Shown piece by piece: positions 59,742-64,000 of a stretch of DNA of 64,000 nt. Positions within the stretch are counted from its first letter, which is position 1. Every line of letters starts with the position of its first letter. The notes below the pieces were generated by a model that was not told the origin of the DNA, made no database searches, and was given only the letters and a program-made list of their open reading frames with translations. The DNA is from Mesorhizobium sp. (lineage in GTDB: Bacteria; Pseudomonadota; Alphaproteobacteria; Rhizobiales; Rhizobiaceae). The position numbers and the translations under genes are program-made. The stretch lies in the NCBI GenBank assembly GCA_004020875.1, contig SAPZ01000022.1, forward strand, positions 1-64,000, in the 5' to 3' direction.

Positions 59742-60488
59742 ATGAACCGTGCCCCGCTTGGCAATAGCTTGTCCCGCAGAAACCTTCTGACCACGCTGGC
59801 CGCTGTTCCTGCGGTGGCGCTGCTTGCCGCATGCAGCGACTCCAGCGAGGAGGCGAAGGCCGCCGATGTGAAGCCCGCCAACCCGTCGACGCCGGCCAAG
59901 CCGGCCGCCACACCGGCCGCCGTCCAGGTGCCGGAGGCGCAGGGCACAGTCGACATGACGGAACTGCTCAAGCCCGGCGCGCTGCCCGACAAGCAGCTCG
60001 GCAAGGACGACGCCAAGGTCACCATCGTCGAATACGCATCGATGACCTGCCCGCATTGCGCGCATTTCGCCATGACCACCTTTCCCGAACTGAAGACCAA
60101 GTATATCGACACCGGCAAGGTCCGTTACATCCTGCGCGAATTCCCGTTCGACCCGAGCGCCGAGGCCGGCTTCATGCTGGCGCGCTGCTCCAAGGACAAC
60201 TACTTCGCCATGGTCGACGTGCTGTTCAAGCAGCAGCCGAGCTGGGTCGGTGTCAACAACACCAAGGAAGCGCTGCTGCAGATCTCGAAGCTCGCCGGTT
60301 TTACACAGGAGTCCTTTGAGTCCTGCTTGACGGACCAGAAACTTCTGGACGATGTGAGAGCAGTCCAGAAACGTGGAGCGGACGAGTTCAAGGTCGACTC
60401 GACGCCGACCTTCTTCATCAACGGAAAGACCTACAAAGGGGCGATGTCGATTGAGGAAATGTCGGCCATCATCGACCCTCTGCTCTGA
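59742..60488 (+). CDS. DsbA family thiol:disulfide oxidoreductase, Tat-type lipoprotein
   Basis: A 248-residue exported protein. The N-terminus has a twin-arginine motif SRRNLLTTL and a lipobox LLAAC (Cys near residue 31), so it may be a Tat-exported lipoprotein. A Pro/Ala spacer follows. The thioredoxin domain has the active site MTCPHCAHFAMTTF (CxxC, near 103) and the cis-Pro loop DSTPTFFINGKTYKG. It would oxidise or isomerise substrate disulfides in the periplasm. ATG 59742 follows AGGTGA; GTG 59733 is possible. A strong terminator follows. Confidence 0.92.
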   Translation: MNRAPLGNSLSRRNLLTTLAAVPAVALLAACSDSSEEAKAADVKPANPSTPAKPAATPAAVQVPEAQGTVDMTELLKPGALPDKQLGKDDAKVTIVEYASMTCPHCAHFAMTTFPELKTKYIDTGKVRYILREFPFDPSAEAGFMLARCSKDNYFAMVDVLFKQQPSWVGVNNTKEALLQISKLAGFTQESFESCLTDQKLLDDVRAVQKRGADEFKVDSTPTFFINGKTYKGAMSIEEMSAIIDPLL

Positions 60489-60497
60489 CATCCGGGC

Positions 60498-60536
60498 CGC
60501 GCCGAAGCGGTCAGGCTTCGGCGCGCGCGGATTTTT
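60498..60536 (+). terminator. Rho-independent terminator after the DsbA-type gene
   Basis: CGCGCCGAAGC (60498-60508) pairs perfectly with GCTTCGGCGCG (60515-60525) around GGTCAG. A GCGCGGATTTTT run follows, with the T-run about 6 bases after the stem. It separates the DsbA-type gene from smc. Confidence 0.78.
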
Positions 60537-60605
60537 GTCTTGCCGCGGGTTCTTGTCGCAAAACCGCGGAACACTTTTGCGGAACCCCCTTATGGGGCGG
60601 CGCGA

Positions 60606-63600
60606 ATGAAATTTTCGCGCCTTCGCCTCCTCGGTTTCAAATCCTTCGTCGAGCCTGGCGAGTTCGTCATCGAACGCGGGCTGACCGGCATTGTCGGGCC
60701 GAACGGCTGCGGCAAGTCGAACCTCGTCGAAGCCTTGCGCTGGGTGATGGGCGAAAGCTCCTACAAGAACATGCGCGCCTCTGGCATGGACGACGTGATC
60801 TTTTCTGGGTCCGGCGCGCGACCGGCCCGCAACACCGCCGAAGTCACGCTTTTCCTCGACAACACCGACCGCACCGCGCCGGCCGCCTTCAACGATGCCG
60901 ACGAATTGCAGGTGTCGCGCCGCATCGAGCGCGAGGCGGGCTCGCTCTACCGCATCAACGGCAAGGAAGCCCGCGCCAAGGATGTGCAGCTTCTGTTCGC
61001 AGACCAGTCGACCGGCGCCCGGTCGCCCTCCATGGTCGGCCAGGGGCGCATCGGCGAACTGATCCAGGCAAAGCCGCAGGCCCGCCGCGCGCTGCTCGAA
61101 GAGGCGGCCGGCATTTCCGGCCTGCACACGCGCCGGCACGAGGCGGAGCTTCGGCTGAAGGCGGCCGAGCAGAACCTCGAGCGTCTGGATGACGTCGTCG
61201 GCGAGCTGGAAGGCCAGATCGAAAGCCTGAAGCGCCAGGCGCGTCAGGCTTCGCGCTTCAAGAACCTTTCGGCCGACATCCGCAAGGCCGAAGCGACGCT
61301 GTTGCATTTGCGCTGGACGCTGGCCAAGACCCAGGAAGGCGAGGCGCGCTCCGCGCTTGCCGTCGCCACCACGCTGGTCGGCGACCGCGCCGCCGCCCAG
61401 ATGGCGGCGGCCAGGGAGCAGGGCATCGCCGCGCACCGGCTGCCGGATTTGCGCGACGCCGAAGCCGCCGCGGCCGCGGCCTTCCAGCGCCTGTCGATCG
61501 CCAAGACGCAGATTGAGGAAGAGGCCGGCCGCATCCGCGCGCGCCAGACCGAGCTCGAACGCCGCCTGCAGCAGCTCGACGCCGACATCGCCCGCGAGGA
61601 GCGGATGGTGCGCGACAATGCCGATATCCTCGAGCGGCTGCGCGCCGAGGAAGCGGAGCTCAACTCGGACAATGCCGGCGCCGCCGAGCGCGAGGCGACC
61701 ACGCGCGCCACGTTCGAGCAGGCAGGTGCTACGCTGTCCCAAAGCGAGGCAAGACTTGCCGCGCTAACCGCCGAACGCGCCGAGGCGGCCGCCTCGCGCC
61801 ACCAGATCGAGCGCAGCCTGCGCGAGACCGCCGAGCGCCGCGACCGCTTCGCCCGCCAGCTCGCCGAGGTCGACCGCGAGCTTTCCGACATCGTCGCGCG
61901 CATATCCGGCCTGCCCGATCCGGCCGAAAAGCGGCTTCTGGTCGAGGACGCGCTTGCCCGGCTGGAGGAGAGCGAGGCTGGCGCCATCGCCGCCGAGCAG
62001 GCCGTCGCCGAGGCGCGCGCCGCCGAAAGCGCGGCACGTCCGCCGCTGCAGGACGCCAGGGCGGAACTGGCGCGCATCGAGACTGAAGCGCGCACGCTGG
62101 CAAAAATACTCAACGCCACCAGCGGCGGCGATCTTTTCCCGTCGGTGCTGGAGCAGATCAGCGTCGAGCGCGGCTACGAGACGGCGCTTGGCGCAGCCCT
62201 TGGCGAGGACCTCGATGTCCCGCTCGACCGCAGCGCCCCGGTGCATTGGGGCGAAAGCGCGATCCAGCCTGGAGATGCGGCGCTGCCCGAAGGCGTGAAG
62301 AGCCTTGCCAGCGTCGTGCGTGCGCCGGCGCAGCTTGCGCGCCGCCTCGCGCAGATCGGTATCGTTGATGCCGCGGACGGCCGCCGCCTCCAGGCGCAGC
62401 TTGCGCCCGGCCAGCGGCTGGTCAGCCGCGATGGCGCACTGTGGCGCTGGGACGGCCTGACGGCGAGCGCCGACGCCCCGACCGCCGCCGCGCTGAGGCT
62501 GGCGCAGAAAAACCGTCTGGCCGAGCTCGATGCGGAAGCCGTGCAGGCGACGCGCGTCGTGCGCGAGGCCGAGGAAGCGCTGGCGCGCGCCGAGCAGGCG
62601 ATGCGCCAGGCCAGCGAGGCGGAGCGGAATGCGCGCCAAGCAGGCCGCGACGCCCAGCATGCGCTGGATGCCGCCCGCAACGCGCTGGCCGAGGCCGAGA
62701 AGGCTGGCGGCGAGTTGATGAGCCGCCGTGCCGCTTTGGACGACTCCCGCGCGCGCATCGTCGAAAGCCATGAGGAGACGCAGGCCGCCTTCCTCGAAGC
62801 CGAGGAAATGCTGAAGGACGCGCCCGATCTCGGCGACCTGCAACTGCAGCTCGAGCAGGCTTCGGCCAATGTCTCGCGCGACCGCGCCACGCTTGCCGAT
62901 GCGCGCGCCGTGCATGAGGGGCTGCGCCGCGAGGCCGAGGCGCGCATGCGCCGCCTGGACGCTATCGGCGCCGAGCGCAGGAATTGGGTCGAACGCGCCG
63001 AAAACGCCTCGACGCAGATCGCCGCGCTCGGCGAGCGCAAGGCGGAGGCCGAAGCCGAGCGCGAGCGGCTGGCGGATGCGCCGGACGAGATCGACGCCAA
63101 GCGCCGGGCGCTTTTGACCCAGCTTTCCGAAGCGGAGGCGCTGCGCCAGGCGGCGAGCGACCGCCTGCAGGAGGCGGAAAACAAGCAGGCCGAGCTCGAC
63201 AAGGCGGCCACCGCCGCGATCCAGTCGCTTGCCGAAGCGCGCGAGACCCGCGTGCGCGCCGAGGAGCGGCTCACCGCGGCGGACGAACGCCGCGCCGAGG
63301 TCGAGGCGCGCATCCAGGAAGCGCTGAACACGCCGCCGCATCTGGTCATCCAGCATACCGGGCTCAAGGCCGACGATCCGATGCCCGACATGGCCGAGAT
63401 CGAGCGCCAGCTCGACCGGCTGAAAATCGAGCGCGAGCGGCTTGGCGCCGTCAATCTGCGCGCCGAGGAAGAGCAGAAGGAATTGTCGGAGCGGCTGGAG
63501 ACCATTGTTTCCGAGCGCGAGGACATCATCGAGGCGATCAGAAAACTGCGCCAGGCGATCCAGAGCCTCAACCGCGAGGGTCGCGAGCGGCTTCTGTCGG

Positions 63601-64000
63601 CCTTCGAGGTGGTCAACGGCCATTTCCAGCGGCTGTTTTCGCATCTGTTCGGCGGCGGCACGGCCGAGCTGCAACTGATCGAGTCGGAAGACCCGCTGGA
63701 AGCGGGGCTTGAAATCCTCGCTCGCCCGCCCGGCAAGAAGCCGCAGACCATGACGCTGCTCTCCGGCGGCGAGCAGGCGCTGACGGCGATGTCCCTGATC
63801 TTCGCCGTCTTCCTCACCAATCCGGCGCCGATCTGCGTGCTGGACGAGGTCGACGCCCCGCTCGACGACCACAATGTCGAACGCTTCTGCAATCTGATGG
63901 AAGAGATGGCGAAGACGACGGAAACCCGCTTCGTCATCATCACCCACAACCCGATCACCATGGCCCGCATGGACCGACTGTTCGGCGTCACCATGGCCGA
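60606..64000 (+). CDS. smc: Chromosome segregation protein SMC (3' end cut by window)
   Basis: The visible 1131 residues are nearly the whole SMC protein (normal length about 1150). Walker A GPNGCGKSN is at residues 31-39, long coiled coils run from about 165 to 495 and 640 to 1010, the hinge is near 500-630 (SGGDLFPSVLEQISVERGYETALGAALG), and the ABC signature LLSGGEQALTA and Walker B CVLDEVDAPLDDHN are near 1050 and 1078. It condenses and segregates chromosomes with ScpA and ScpB. It ends inside RLFGVTMA, so only about 20 residues are missing. Confidence 0.97.
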   Translation, partial: MKFSRLRLLGFKSFVEPGEFVIERGLTGIVGPNGCGKSNLVEALRWVMGESSYKNMRASGMDDVIFSGSGARPARNTAEVTLFLDNTDRTAPAAFNDADELQVSRRIEREAGSLYRINGKEARAKDVQLLFADQSTGARSPSMVGQGRIGELIQAKPQARRALLEEAAGISGLHTRRHEAELRLKAAEQNLERLDDVVGELEGQIESLKRQARQASRFKNLSADIRKAEATLLHLRWTLAKTQEGEARSALAVATTLVGDRAAAQMAAAREQGIAAHRLPDLRDAEAAAAAAFQRLSIAKTQIEEEAGRIRARQTELERRLQQLDADIAREERMVRDNADILERLRAEEAELNSDNAGAAEREATTRATFEQAGATLSQSEARLAALTAERAEAAASRHQIERSLRETAERRDRFARQLAEVDRELSDIVARISGLPDPAEKRLLVEDALARLEESEAGAIAAEQAVAEARAAESAARPPLQDARAELARIETEARTLAKILNATSGGDLFPSVLEQISVERGYETALGAALGEDLDVPLDRSAPVHWGESAIQPGDAALPEGVKSLASVVRAPAQLARRLAQIGIVDAADGRRLQAQLAPGQRLVSRDGALWRWDGLTASADAPTAAALRLAQKNRLAELDAEAVQATRVVREAEEALARAEQAMRQASEAERNARQAGRDAQHALDAARNALAEAEKAGGELMSRRAALDDSRARIVESHEETQAAFLEAEEMLKDAPDLGDLQLQLEQASANVSRDRATLADARAVHEGLRREAEARMRRLDAIGAERRNWVERAENASTQIAALGERKAEAEAERERLADAPDEIDAKRRALLTQLSEAEALRQAASDRLQEAENKQAELDKAATAAIQSLAEARETRVRAEERLTAADERRAEVEARIQEALNTPPHLVIQHTGLKADDPMPDMAEIERQLDRLKIERERLGAVNLRAEEEQKELSERLETIVSEREDIIEAIRKLRQAIQSLNREGRERLLSAFEVVNGHFQRLFSHLFGGGTAELQLIESEDPLEAGLEILARPPGKKPQTMTLLSGGEQALTAMSLIFAVFLTNPAPICVLDEVDAPLDDHNVERFCNLMEEMAKTTETRFVIITHNPITMARMDRLFGVTMA

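Noticed and set aside
61764..63947. 727-residue minus-strand ORF in smc
   Set aside because: Antisense to the coiled-coil part of SMC; composition is an artefact of GC-rich codons.
1..64000. tRNA, rRNA, prophage, insertion sequence or integrative element
   Set aside because: No cloverleaf-like sequence, transposase, integrase or phage structural gene was seen; coding style is uniform across the window.

Overview
The window is a GC-rich alphaproteobacterial chromosome segment, most likely from Mesorhizobium or a close Rhizobiales relative. The support is the gene content (ccrM, bluB, an aa3 oxidase operon of ctaB-coxF-ctaG-ctaE type, DUF1344 and IalB proteins, a BTLCP-type transglutaminase-like protein) and several dispersed palindromic repeats of the kind common in rhizobial intergenic DNA. 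No rRNA, tRNA, phage, insertion sequence or CRISPR array is visible. Nearly all of it reads as ordinary chromosomal backbone with dense coding on both strands.

Layout: 1-4660 holds an octamer repeat array, an FGGY pentulose kinase, a small zinc-ribbon-like protein, an acyl-CoA dehydrogenase and a crotonase. 4794-7934 is an uncharacterised envelope module: one polytopic membrane protein followed by three single-anchor exported proteins. 7950-12260 has pdxH, a 17 kDa-antigen-like lipoprotein, a DnaJ-class chaperone, fabI (its ribosome binding site lies in a hairpin), a histidine phosphatase and a DUF1344 protein. 12464-15230 has aroC, a RibB with a degenerate second domain and an unknown protein. 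15240-17174 is a divergent MFS transporter and TetR regulator pair with three palindromic operators between them. 17306-20283 has a membrane protein, bluB under a cobalamin riboswitch and a deacetylase. 20287-26869 runs xseB, DUF2277, pirin, dxs, a small exported protein, a GFA protein, tlyA and a RumA-like RNA methyltransferase.

27032-33565 is an envelope and stress stretch: a large secreted pseudo-caspase, a BTLCP protein, a frameshifted AbrB-type antitoxin with no toxin beside it, tldD, a YbjN protein and an IalB protein. 33893-43047 is the cytochrome c oxidase operon (coxB, ctaD, ctaB, coxF, ctaG, ctaE, terminator, DUF983, SURF1) followed by ispH, thrB and rnhA. 43068-49485 has DUF2938, a peroxiredoxin, a DsbD-N-domain protein, YqgE, a large EAL protein with a degenerate GGDEF domain and a GNAT acetyltransferase. 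49502-52206 is an M16 protease and thrC, transcribed leftward with the GNAT gene.

52335-64000 has a lipoprotein, a winged-helix/TPR regulator divergent from a cupin, a HAD hydrolase, the cell-cycle methylase ccrM, a second HAD protein, mutY, a DUF721 protein, a Tat-type lipoprotein of the DsbA family and smc, which is cut by the window edge about 20 codons short of its expected end.

No obvious self-contained new defence or mobile system is present. The most interesting unexplained items are the four-gene envelope module at 4869-7934, the catalytically dead caspase-fold protein at 27032-29569, the octamer arrays at 1-61 and 13562-13667, the hairpin over the fabI ribosome binding site, and the triple operator at 16497-16563.
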